A DNA stretch of 6,138 nt from Desulfobacterales bacterium (GTDB lineage Bacteria; Desulfobacterota; DSM-4660; Desulfatiglandales; Desulfatiglandaceae): contig JAKLQB010000638.1 in assembly GCA_022013615.1 (NCBI GenBank), forward strand, positions 1 to 6,138, given 5' to 3'. Below the pieces are notes generated by a model. The model ran no database searches, had not been told where the DNA came from, and was given only the letters and a program-made list of their open reading frames with translations. Positions 1 through 6,106 of this stretch are shown in pieces. Made by a program: the position numbers and the translations under genes. The first letter of the stretch is position 1. Each line of letters begins with the position of its first letter.

Positions 1-2
1 AA

Positions 3-794
3 AATAATTTGGACATTATCAGTTGGGACATGGTTATCCAAAACCTTCAGGAAATCTCCCCTGATGTAGTTCTAAATTGTGTAGGGTTTACTGATGTGGA
101 TGCCTGTGAAACAGAAGATTTCAAAGTCCGGAAAATAAATATTGAAGGACCCAGAAACCTGGCCCAGGGCGCTGCAAGGTTCGAGTGCAAAATGGTGCAT
201 ATTTCCAGTGACTACGTGTTTGATGGGCAGAAGATGATTCCCCAACCCTATTTTGAAGATGACACTGCAAATCCATTGTCTGCTTACGGGAAGAGCAAGA
301 TGGAAAGCGAAACGGCCGTTAGAGAGAATTCCCCCAATCATCTTATCGTTCGTACGGCCTGGCTTTATGGCATAAACGGGAGCAATTTCATCAAATCTAT
401 TGTGAGCCAGGGCATTCAAGAACACAAGGCCTTGAAGGTCGCAGATGATCAGGTTGGCTCTCCAACATGGGCTAACAGGCTTGCCTTACAGATCAGGGAA
501 CTCCTGCATCACAATGCGAGGGGAACGTATCATGCGACATCAGAGGGCTATTGTACCCGATTTGAATGTGCAAAATATGTACTAAAGAAACTGGGCATTA
601 AGACACCTATTGAACCTTGCAGTATGAAAGACTATGGAGGATTAGCCGTTCGACCAGCTAATTGCCTGCTGGAAAACAGGCTATTGAAAAATCAGGGAAT
701 CAACGTTATGCGCAATTGGAAAGAAGACCTGGACGCCTTTCTTAAGAAATACGGGGAAGCGTTAGTCAAAGAGGCCAAGGCGCAAAAACCCTGA
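3..794 (+). CDS. rfbD: dTDP-4-dehydrorhamnose reductase, 5'-truncated by window edge
   Basis: This is the C-terminal part (about 263 residues) of an RmlD/RfbD-type short-chain dehydrogenase, which uses NAD(P)H to reduce dTDP-4-dehydrorhamnose to dTDP-L-rhamnose, the last step of rhamnose donor synthesis for surface polysaccharide. The frame is open to the window start, so the N-terminal GxxGQLG nucleotide-binding loop (roughly 35 residues) lies upstream; the TTG at 9 is internal and not a credible start. Counting from that TTG codon, the visible family marks are PDVVLNCVGFTDVD (18-31), SSDYVFDG (66-73), the catalytic YGKSK with Tyr93 and Lys97, RTAWLYG (115-121), DQVGSPTW (147-154), and a C-terminal RPANCLLE (215-222). 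The usual STDYVFDG has Ser instead of Thr here, a conservative change at the catalytic hydroxyl. The C-terminus is complete. The other rml genes are not in the window and may lie upstream. The general family is certain; the exact substrate could be a related 4-keto-sugar. Confidence 0.88.
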   Translation, partial: NNLDIISWDMVIQNLQEISPDVVLNCVGFTDVDACETEDFKVRKINIEGPRNLAQGAARFECKMVHISSDYVFDGQKMIPQPYFEDDTANPLSAYGKSKMESETAVRENSPNHLIVRTAWLYGINGSNFIKSIVSQGIQEHKALKVADDQVGSPTWANRLALQIRELLHHNARGTYHATSEGYCTRFECAKYVLKKLGIKTPIEPCSMKDYGGLAVRPANCLLENRLLKNQGINVMRNWKEDLDAFLKKYGEALVKEAKAQKP

Positions 795-813
795 GACATG
801 ACCCGTTAAAACA

Positions 814-1221
814 ATGAGAATCCTTCTATGCCTTTTGGCACTGCTTTATACTCTTTCACCATATGATCTCTTTCCGGATTTGATTATCGGCTGGGGTTGG
901 ATTGATGATCTGGCCGTCCTGGGCCTGCTGTGGTGGTATTTATCTAAGCACAAAAAAAAACGCTACAGGTATGAAGGACCCTCTCAGGAAAGGGAGCAAC
1001 CTTCTGCAGGGCCACGTGAACAGGAATCCTCCCAAAAAAACGCCTACTCGGTATTAGGCGTTGGCAGAGACGCGTCTCCGGAAGAAATAAAGCGGGCTTT
1101 CAGGAGGCTTGCGAACAAGTATCATCCGGACAAGGTGAGTCACATGGGTGACGAATTCAGGGAACTGGCTGAAAGGCGCTTCAAGGAAATACAGGAGGCC
1201 TACCAAAAACTGAAAGTCTAA
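814..1221 (+). CDS. membrane-anchored J-domain protein with DUF1232-like N-terminus
   Basis: This is a 135-residue probable co-chaperone. Residues 1-18 and 28-44 are hydrophobic and enclose the motif SPYDLFPD, followed by WIDDLAVLG. That is the pattern of DUF1232 (YkvA-like) membrane segments (LSPxDLIPD...G.xDD). A basic stretch KHKKKR (45-50) and a polar linker to about residue 75 follow. The C-terminal 60 residues are a complete J domain with helix [16 protein letters not shown], the HPD triad at His104-Pro105-Asp106, and helix [15 protein letters not shown] domains stimulate the ATPase of DnaK-type Hsp70; there is no G/F region or zinc finger, so this is a class III J-protein likely recruiting DnaK to the inner membrane. 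No good Shine-Dalgarno precedes the ATG at 814, which lies 19 bp after the rfbD stop, so translation may depend on coupling. An in-frame A9 run at 952-960 encodes part of the lysine cluster. The last four bases overlap the convergent flavoenzyme gene. The client is unknown. Confidence 0.85.
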   Translation: MRILLCLLALLYTLSPYDLFPDLIIGWGWIDDLAVLGLLWWYLSKHKKKRYRYEGPSQEREQPSAGPREQESSQKNAYSVLGVGRDASPEEIKRAFRRLANKYHPDKVSHMGDEFRELAERRFKEIQEAYQKLKV

Positions 1222-3134
1222 ATAGCCCGACCCAAAACAGCGCCCTCATAAATTGCCGCCTTGGCGCTTCTTGGTTCCAGGCAGTCTCCAATCTGATGTG
1301 CTTCATATCCAAGGGTTGTTATCTGGTCGTAAAGTCTGCTGTCAGGCCGGTTTCCAATCGTAATTATTACCCTCCCTGCCTCGATGAATCGTTCCTTTCC
1401 ATCTTTACCGGTCACAACCACTCCGTTATCCTCGACCCTCGAAAGCCTGCACTCGGTCAACATTTCCACATGGTTCGCCTGCAACTGCTTTAGAAGCACT
1501 TTTTTAGTAATGGATTCAAGTGGTTTACCAATTTTGGGAAGCATCTCCACAATGATCACCTGACATCCATTCTGAGAAAGATGGTGGGCTACCTCACACC
1601 CGGTAGGTCCGCCGCCAATCACCACTGTCTTTTTTTGAGCTTGCAGTCCCCCATTCAGGACTTCTGCAAAAGGGATAACAATGTCCTTATCAAGGCCTTC
1701 AATGGGAGGCAAGGAGGGCAGGGAACCCGTTGCCACAATCACCACATCCGGATTTTCTTCCTTTACGGTGTTTACGCTGACTTCACGGTTGAGATAACAT
1801 TTGACCCCGAATTTTTCGACCTGGCGCTTCTGGTATTTGATAAGACTCCGCAGCTCTTTTTTATAGTCCGTCACGCTGCCCAACAGTAATTGCCCGCCTA
1901 AGGTGGATTGCTTCTCAAAAAGATGAACATCATGCCCCCGCCGCGCCGCAACCCATGCCACATTCAGGCCTCCCGGACCACCTCCTATCACCATGACCTT
2001 CTTGGGATTTCTGGTCGGATGAAAGGCCATCTCCTTTTCGCGGCCCAGCGCAGGATTGACCAGGCATTCTACACGGCCTTTTCTGAAGATGGATTCCATG
2101 CAGGTATTACAGGCAATACAAATCATTATATCATCCAAATGTCCTTCTTTGGCCTTATTCGGCAGTTCAGGGTCCGCCAACAACCCCCTGCCAATACAGA
2201 CAAGATCAGCTTTCCCCTTTCTTATGATTTCATCCGCGATCAAAGGATCATTGATTCTTCCAACGGTCATTACAGGGATATCCAGTGCCTTTTTGATTAT
2301 CCCGGCCGAATCAGCAAGACAGGCTTTATCCATGAACATGGGCTGACAAATCCATTCAGGGGTAGCATCATTACCCGCCGATACCTGAACAATATCAATT
2401 CCGGCATTAACTAATATTCTCAAAATATTTATGCTCTCATCCACTGTCAGGCCATCTTCCACAAATTCCTGGGCACTGATCTTGAAAGACAGTGGAAAAT
2501 CTTCGCCTATGCGATTCCTGATCTCTTGAACAATCTCCCTGGCAAACCGGGTTCTGCCAACCAAATCTCCGCCATATTTGTCCTCACGGATATTGGAAAA
2601 TCTCGAAAGAAACTGGTTGATTAAATACCCATGAGCTCCATGCATCTCTATCAATTCAAAGCCAGCTTCAACGGCCCTCGCGGCTGCATCTCCGAATTTT
2701 TTAACCAGTTCCTGTATACCGTCAATCGTTAGCGGTTCAACATCTCCCCGAATGGAAGGGCAGGGTAGAGGGGAGGGGGCCACAGGCTTTTGATTAATCA
2801 CTCTGGCCGATGTCTGCCTGCCACCGTGATGGATTTGAATAGCAGGAATCGTTCCCTCCGATTTCATGGTTTGAGCGATTTTCGATAGTCCCTCCAGGAA
2901 TCGTTCATCGTATATCCTGGCCTGATGGGGTGATACAATGCCTTCGGGTGAAACAGCACATGCCTCCATAATGACCATAGCCGGTCCACCAGCAGCCCGG
3001 AGCCGATAATGCTCAATGGCGCGGTCCGTGATAGATCCGTCATTTTTAAACAAGAAAGAGGCCAGGCCCGGCATCACGATCCGGTTCTTGAACTCACAGT
3101 TTTTTATCCGGAAAGGGGAAAACAGATATTTCAT
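1218..3134 (-). CDS. NADH:flavin oxidoreductase, 2,4-dienoyl-CoA reductase/TMADH family
   Basis: This 638-residue protein has the three-part layout of FadH, trimethylamine dehydrogenase and clostridial enoate reductases. Residues 1 to about 330 form an old-yellow-enzyme FMN barrel, with an active-site segment [13 protein letters not shown] in which His165 and His168 would hold the substrate carbonyl and Tyr170 is a proton-donor candidate. The 4Fe-4S cysteines are Cys339, Cys342, Cys345 and Cys357. Residues about 378-638 are a pyridine nucleotide-disulfide reductase module with two dinucleotide motifs, [12 protein letters not shown] (382-393, FAD) and [12 protein letters not shown] (505-516, NAD(P)H), ending in a FAD-contacting GDCLEPRSA (617-625). 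Electrons would pass from NAD(P)H through FAD and the cluster to FMN for reduction of an activated C=C bond in the cytoplasm. The ATG at 3134 is preceded by GGAG (3146-3149 on the minus strand) at an 11-base spacing. No partner gene shares its strand here, so the substrate (dienoyl-CoA, enoate, enone) cannot be assigned. Confidence 0.9.
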   Translation of the reverse strand: MKYLFSPFRIKNCEFKNRIVMPGLASFLFKNDGSITDRAIEHYRLRAAGGPAMVIMEACAVSPEGIVSPHQARIYDERFLEGLSKIAQTMKSEGTIPAIQIHHGGRQTSARVINQKPVAPSPLPCPSIRGDVEPLTIDGIQELVKKFGDAAARAVEAGFELIEMHGAHGYLINQFLSRFSNIREDKYGGDLVGRTRFAREIVQEIRNRIGEDFPLSFKISAQEFVEDGLTVDESINILRILVNAGIDIVQVSAGNDATPEWICQPMFMDKACLADSAGIIKKALDIPVMTVGRINDPLIADEIIRKGKADLVCIGRGLLADPELPNKAKEGHLDDIMICIACNTCMESIFRKGRVECLVNPALGREKEMAFHPTRNPKKVMVIGGGPGGLNVAWVAARRGHDVHLFEKQSTLGGQLLLGSVTDYKKELRSLIKYQKRQVEKFGVKCYLNREVSVNTVKEENPDVVIVATGSLPSLPPIEGLDKDIVIPFAEVLNGGLQAQKKTVVIGGGPTGCEVAHHLSQNGCQVIIVEMLPKIGKPLESITKKVLLKQLQANHVEMLTECRLSRVEDNGVVVTGKDGKERFIEAGRVIITIGNRPDSRLYDQITTLGYEAHQIGDCLEPRSAKAAIYEGAVLGRAI

Positions 3135-3220
3135 AAAACTTTCTACTCCGTGTGAAATATAAAATCGCTTTGAGGGTTTTGTGTAATCCAGCGTTGCTGC
3201 GTCAAGTTATTGTGAGAAGA

Positions 3221-3248
3221 AATATATGAATATGATATGTTTTGTCAA
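3221..3248 (-). promoter_or_regulatory. sigma70-type promoter of the flavin oxidoreductase gene
   Basis: Read on the minus strand, a perfect -35 box TTGACA (3248-3243) is followed after 16 bases by TATATT (3226-3221), which matches five of six -10 positions. Transcription would start near 3214, giving a leader of about 80 bases before the ATG at 3134. The surrounding DNA is AT-rich and holds no gene. This is a consensus match by eye only. Confidence 0.6.
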
Positions 3249-3301
3249 ATAAAAATCTCAAAAAGAACCTCGGACAGTACAGAGAAATAGAAGCAAAATC
3301 G

Positions 3302-3329
3302 TTGACCCAAAACAACTAATTCTGATACT
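3302..3329 (+). promoter_or_regulatory. possible promoter of the phosphatase/ParB-like/SPL operon
   Basis: TTGACC (3302-3307, five of six matches to the -35 consensus) and GATACT (3324-3329, four of six matches to the -10 consensus) are separated by 16 bases. A start near 3336 would place the 7-bp repeats at 3361-3388 in the untranslated leader. The -10 box is weak. It is divergent from the flavoenzyme promoter, with the two -35 boxes about 54 bp apart, so a shared regulator is possible but no operator is evident. Confidence 0.35.
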
Positions 3330-3360
3330 CTTTTTCACACCCGGAATCAATTCATTAAAT

Positions 3361-3388
3361 AGTCAATAGTCAATCGAAAATAGTCAAT
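3361..3388 (+). repeat. tandem 7-bp repeat AGTCAAT in the leader of the phosphatase gene
   Basis: Four heptads lie in register: AGTCAAT (3361-3367), AGTCAAT (3368-3374), the diverged CGAAAAT (3375-3381), and AGTCAAT (3382-3388). Three copies are identical, and the fourth keeps the phase exactly. The array ends 8 bases before the Shine-Dalgarno GGGAGG (3397-3402). It could be a short microsatellite, whose copy number would change the leader length, or a row of protein-binding half-sites. The sequence shows only the repetition. Confidence 0.75.
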
Positions 3389-3410
3389 CCTTAAAAGGGA
3401 GGAATGGGTC

Positions 3411-3878
3411 ATGAACATTTACCTGATGCAACATGGAAAGCCGGTCCCAAAAGAAAAAAATCCGGACAAACCGTTGTCGGATCGTGGAAGAGATGACGTG
3501 GAAAAAATGGCCGGTTTTCTCAAAAAAGCTGGGATTCAGGTGGAAACGGTCTTTCATAGTGGCAAAACAAGGGCCAGGCAGACTGCAGAAATAATTAGCT
3601 CTAAAATCAATCCCGGTAAAGAATCGCAGAAAAGGGAAGGCCTTTCACCTTTAGATGATGTGAAAGCAATTGCAGAGGAAATCAAACAAGGGCAAAAGGA
3701 CTTTATGATTGTAGGACATCTGCCCTATCTGGAAAAGCTTGTATCTTTTCTGACTACAGGGAGCGACTCCAGTCGGATTGTGAGCTTTCAACAGGGTGGG
3801 GTGGTGTGCCTGAGAACTAATGAAGAGGAAAAGAACTGGGCAATCGCCTGGATGCTGGTCCCGGAAATTTTACCATAG
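3411..3878 (+). CDS. SixA-like histidine phosphatase superfamily protein
   Basis: This 155-residue protein matches the short branch-1 histidine phosphatases related to SixA, which dephosphorylates phosphohistidine on signalling proteins. Visible marks are the N-terminal QHG with the phosphate-accepting His8, PLSDRGRDDV (21-30), a phosphate-binding HSGKTRARQTAE (49-60) with Arg54 in the catalytic arginine position, and MIVGHLPYL (99-107) carrying the second active-site His103. The usual RHG arginine is Gln7 here. I recall QHG in many short SixA-like proteins of anaerobes, so it may be a subfamily trait rather than damage, but it could alter activity. There is no signal peptide or membrane segment, so it is cytoplasmic. 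The ATG at 3411 follows GGGAGG (3397-3402) at an 8-base spacing, a strong site. It is the first gene of an apparent operon; the ParB-like gene starts 34 bp later. The physiological substrate is unknown. Confidence 0.82.
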   Translation: MNIYLMQHGKPVPKEKNPDKPLSDRGRDDVEKMAGFLKKAGIQVETVFHSGKTRARQTAEIISSKINPGKESQKREGLSPLDDVKAIAEEIKQGQKDFMIVGHLPYLEKLVSFLTTGSDSSRIVSFQQGGVVCLRTNEEEKNWAIAWMLVPEILP

Positions 3879-3912
3879 ATATCTCTGCTAATCATCGAGG
3901 ACATATAAAAGT

Positions 3913-4449
3913 ATGGGTATTCCAAAAATTACACCTATTGAATCTCAGTTGGTTAATCCAAACAAAATAGAGGATTTTCCAGGACCTTATTGCATGAGCT
4001 TTGGATTCGACATCAGGCCTCTGGTTCAATCCATTGACAAGGTAGGGCTTGTTAACTGTCCTCTGCTCATAGAAAACAAAAACGCTGAACTGACGGTCAT
4101 TATAGGGTACCGAAGGATTCATGCCCTGAAAACTCTGGGGTGGGATAGGATACCCTGTGGAGTTTTGTCGGAATCTGAAGTATCTCCCCTGGAATGCCTT
4201 CTCTTGAACCTGTATGACAACCTGGCTACCAGAAAGCTGAATGAAGTGGAGAAGGGGATGGTTCTGAATCGCCTGCACTCACAGGTTCAGGGAAAAGAAA
4301 TACTGGAGCTTTACATGCCTCTTTTGGAACTCCCCTCTAATGAGTCTGCGTTGCTTTTTTTCATAAAGCTCGAACAGGAATTGGATAGAGAGATCAAGGA
4401 ATATCTCATTCAAAAAAAATTTCATTGCAGACTGCTAAAATGCTTCTAA
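3913..4449 (+). CDS. ParB-like protein, N-terminal part (frame broken at A8 run)
   Basis: The 178 residues contain a ParB/Spo0J-type N-terminal domain (about 5-115). It shows the opening LVNPNKI, a helix QSIDKVGLVNCPLLIE (39-54), the C-motif-like IIGYRRIHALKTLGW (63-77, equivalent to ParB GERRxRA), and DNLATRKLNEVEKG (102-115), matching the ParB ENxQRxxLxxxE segment. In true ParB proteins these segments bind CTP. The start of a helix-turn-helix region follows (PSNESALLFFIKL). The frame then reads through eight A (4412-4419) into nine unrelated residues and TAA at 4447. One base back, the sequence continues the same protein family to 4901, so the intact product would be about 329 residues (169 + 160). 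The ATG at 3913 is the only start codon after an in-frame stop at 3889; GAGG at 3897-3900 sits 12 bases before it, a weak site. Distant from chromosomal parA/parB genes, it is probably not a partition protein but a partner of the SPL gene downstream. Confidence 0.75.
   Translation: MGIPKITPIESQLVNPNKIEDFPGPYCMSFGFDIRPLVQSIDKVGLVNCPLLIENKNAELTVIIGYRRIHALKTLGWDRIPCGVLSESEVSPLECLLLNLYDNLATRKLNEVEKGMVLNRLHSQVQGKEILELYMPLLELPSNESALLFFIKLEQELDREIKEYLIQKKFHCRLLKCF
4412..4419 (+). other. A8 homopolymer at the frame break of the ParB-like gene
   Basis: Eight A occur exactly where the ParB-like protein changes frame. In the upstream frame the codons are CAA AAA AAA TTT, so 4413-4419 reads A_AAA_AAA, a classic tandem-slip heptamer for -1 frameshifting. 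Slipping back one base gives AAA AAA ATT TCA TTG CAG, which continues the family sequence as KKISLQTA. A purine-rich AAGGA (4396-4400) lies 12 bases upstream, near where the dnaX stimulator sits. I see no convincing stem-loop just downstream. A ninth A in the genome would also restore the frame. Confidence 0.7.
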
Positions 4450-4901
4450 AAATGGAACCTGACGAAAGGAGTCATGCCTTCAATTTTATGTCAAATATAA
4501 AGTTTAACATTAACCAACAGAAGCAATTTATTGATAATATAATTGATTTGGTATTAATAGAAAACAAACCAGCCCATGAGCTCTTAAATGAGCCGTCGTT
4601 AAAAGGGATACTCGTAAACAAGCAATTGAACAATCCACAGAAAGCCAAAGCGATACTTAAGCTTTTGAGAGGCCGACGATTTCCATCCCTGGTTAAGGCT
4701 GAAAAGGCATTTAAGAAAAAGGTGTCCAGTCTGGATCTGCCCAAATCTGCGAGTATCCATGCGCCCCCATATTTTGAAGAACCACATTATCGCCTTGAAG
4801 TGCTTTTCAGAGAAGGAAAGGAACTGAGGGAAACTATCAATCGCTTAAACCTGACAGAGGGCCTGGACAAGTTAGGCGATCCCTGGGAGAAGGATGTTTG
4901 A
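4425..4901 (+). CDS. ParB-like protein, C-terminal part (continuation in -1 frame)
   Basis: This open stretch carries the remainder of the ParB-like protein. The first residues (QTAKMLLKMEPDER) complete the helical segment interrupted at the A8 run, as expected for the ParB helix-turn-helix neighbourhood (IS..TA..LL.....ER). Later landmarks are LRGRRFPSLVKAEKAF (81-96), APPYFEE (113-119) and a charged C-terminal helix FREGKELRETINRL. I recognise this as the C-terminal region of ParB-like proteins found beside SPL-family genes; it is not the ParB dimerisation domain. Independent translation is unlikely: the first codon is TTG at 4425, the first ATG is at 4440, and neither has a Shine-Dalgarno. 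The frame is open upstream through the A run to join the N-terminal part. It ends at TGA 4899-4901, overlapping the next start as TGATG. The absence of further stops or indels over 160 codons argues that the break is recent, regulated, or a data error. Confidence 0.7.
   Translation: MQTAKMLLKMEPDERSHAFNFMSNIKFNINQQKQFIDNIIDLVLIENKPAHELLNEPSLKGILVNKQLNNPQKAKAILKLLRGRRFPSLVKAEKAFKKKVSSLDLPKSASIHAPPYFEEPHYRLEVLFREGKELRETINRLNLTEGLDKLGDPWEKDV
4888..4894 (+). promoter_or_regulatory. ribosome binding site deciding the SPL start
   Basis: AGAAGGA lies six bases before ATG 4901 and three before the in-frame TTG at 4898. The spacing favours ATG 4901. This ATG shares its A with the TGA of the ParB-like gene (TGATG), a typical arrangement for translational coupling. 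Confidence 0.6.
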
Positions 4902-5992
4902 TGTCCAATTTCACCATAAAAAAAGTGCTCGTGGAAGAGGGCGCTCGCAAACGGGCTTTTACCGATGAGGTCCTTAGCAGATTACCCGGAATTCCTGTCC
5001 AACATGTAAAGGACATTACATCAGCAACAGTGTCCGATGAATTAGACATGGGAAAGGATACCCTGCACCTCCTTTCTTATAAGGGAGAATTTCTTAAACC
5101 GTGTCCAGGAACCAGGGAATATATCTGCTGTGGGTATCAAATCCTTAATGTGGCTACAAATTGTCCAATTAATTGCAGTTATTGTATTCTTCAGTCCTAC
5201 TTCAATCAGCCTAACTTGAGGGTGTTTGCCAATCTGGATGAAAAGATCGATCAGGTCTTGAAGGAAATTGATTCAAAGCCTGAATGTATTTTCAGGGTAG
5301 GGACCGGGGAATTTACTGACAGCCTTGCTATTGATCCCATCACCGGCTGGTCTGATTTATTGGTCCCGAGGTTTTCAGAAAGAAAAAACGCAGTTTTGGA
5401 GCTTAAGACCAAGACAACGCAGATAGATCGGCTTGTTGCTGGAAAATACAGGGACCGAATCATTGTGTCCTGGTCCCTGAACAGTCCCTACATTTCTGCG
5501 CATGAGGAACACAAAGCCGCGAGTCTTAAAAAGAGATTGGAGGCTGCGAGACAGTGCCAATCAGAAGGTTTTGTCCTGGGTTTTCATTTTGATCCCCTTA
5601 TCCCTCATCCCAACTGGAAAGATGAATATCTCAGGACCATTGAATTAATGGATAAATATGTTGATCCCAAGAGGATCATATGGATTAGTCTGGGTTCTTT
5701 CCGGTTTATGCCAGGCCTGAAACCGATCATCAGGAGACGCCACCCTGGGTCATGCGTGCTTGACGGTGAGTTCATTACGGGTCTGGATGGAAAGATGCGC
5801 TATTTTAAGCCCATCCGTATTGCTCTTTACAAATTTATGCGGGAAAATCTTGAAAAATGGCATCAGAACTTAGGCCTTTATCTTTGCATGGAATCCGATG
5901 ATGTCTGGCAGAAAAGCCTGGGCTGGTCGCCAAGAAATTCCATAGGCTTGCGTAGCTATCTGGATAGGCGAGTAGTTGAAATTTTTGGGTAG
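4901..5992 (+). CDS. SPL-family (spore photoproduct lyase-like) radical SAM protein
   Basis: This 363-residue protein resembles the spore photoproduct lyase family of radical SAM enzymes, of which SplB reverses a UV thymine dimer. The 4Fe-4S/SAM motif is CPINCSYC with Cys88, Cys92 and Cys95, giving the SPL CX3CX2C spacing, followed by ILQSY as in SPL YLQT. Further family points are GTGEFTDSLAID (134-145), VSWSLNSP (189-196, like RFSVNAD), GFHFDPLIPHPNWKDEY (227-243, like GFIVAPIYIHEGWEEGY) and LGSFRFMPG (264-272). Aligned by eye on the S/T-D pair, the Bacillus hydrogen-donor Cys141 falls on Glu137; the nearest cysteine is Cys129. Extra cysteines at 68, 76 and 77 precede the cluster motif. The N-terminal 65 residues are not recognised beyond a charged helical look. 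ATG 4901 is chosen over TTG 4898 by the TGATG overlap and the ribosome site. Tight coupling to the ParB-like gene suggests joint function. The family is clear; that it repairs spore photoproduct is doubtful in a likely non-sporulating host. Confidence 0.85.
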   Translation: MSNFTIKKVLVEEGARKRAFTDEVLSRLPGIPVQHVKDITSATVSDELDMGKDTLHLLSYKGEFLKPCPGTREYICCGYQILNVATNCPINCSYCILQSYFNQPNLRVFANLDEKIDQVLKEIDSKPECIFRVGTGEFTDSLAIDPITGWSDLLVPRFSERKNAVLELKTKTTQIDRLVAGKYRDRIIVSWSLNSPYISAHEEHKAASLKKRLEAARQCQSEGFVLGFHFDPLIPHPNWKDEYLRTIELMDKYVDPKRIIWISLGSFRFMPGLKPIIRRRHPGSCVLDGEFITGLDGKMRYFKPIRIALYKFMRENLEKWHQNLGLYLCMESDDVWQKSLGWSPRNSIGLRSYLDRRVVEIFG

Positions 5993-6016
5993 TAATGCAC
6001 AAATTTATATGGTAGT

Positions 6017-6031
6017 TAACTTTAAAAGTTA
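6017..6031. repeat. 15-bp palindrome in the gap before the last gene
   Basis: TAACTT (6017-6022) and AAGTTA (6026-6031) are perfect inverted arms around TAA. The arms are too AT-rich and short for a terminator and there is no following T-run. It could be an operator for the gene at 6107, but AT-rich DNA produces such palindromes by chance. The remainder of 5993-6106 shows no gene and no clear promoter. Confidence 0.35.
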
Positions 6032-6106
6032 TAGGATTATTGGTTTCAATAAAAAAATCAAGATCTATGAGGACGTGAATTTCTATTTTGAATTAAGGAG
6101 GTAGCT

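Noticed and set aside
1908..2414. Long plus-strand open frame opposite the flavin oxidoreductase gene
   Set aside because: It lies entirely within a well-supported minus-strand gene with clear domain motifs and its translation shows no recognisable pattern; the same holds for the other antisense frames at 72-425, 1296-1889, 2056-2346, 3892-4278, 4472-4787, 4837-5049 and 5251-5560.
3189..3199. CAGC-GTT-GCTG hairpin in the flavoenzyme leader
   Set aside because: The arms are only four bases and no T-run follows, so it is not a terminator, and it is too short to argue for an operator.
4425..4901. The C-terminal half of the ParB-like protein as an independent gene
   Set aside because: It has no ribosome binding site, begins inside a helix expected from the ParB family, and joins the upstream protein smoothly with a one-base shift at the A8 run.
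3913..4901. The ParB-like gene as a plasmid or chromosome partition gene
   Set aside because: There is no parA neighbour or visible parS-like 16-bp palindrome, the C-terminal region does not look like the ParB dimerisation domain, and the gene is coupled to a radical SAM gene.
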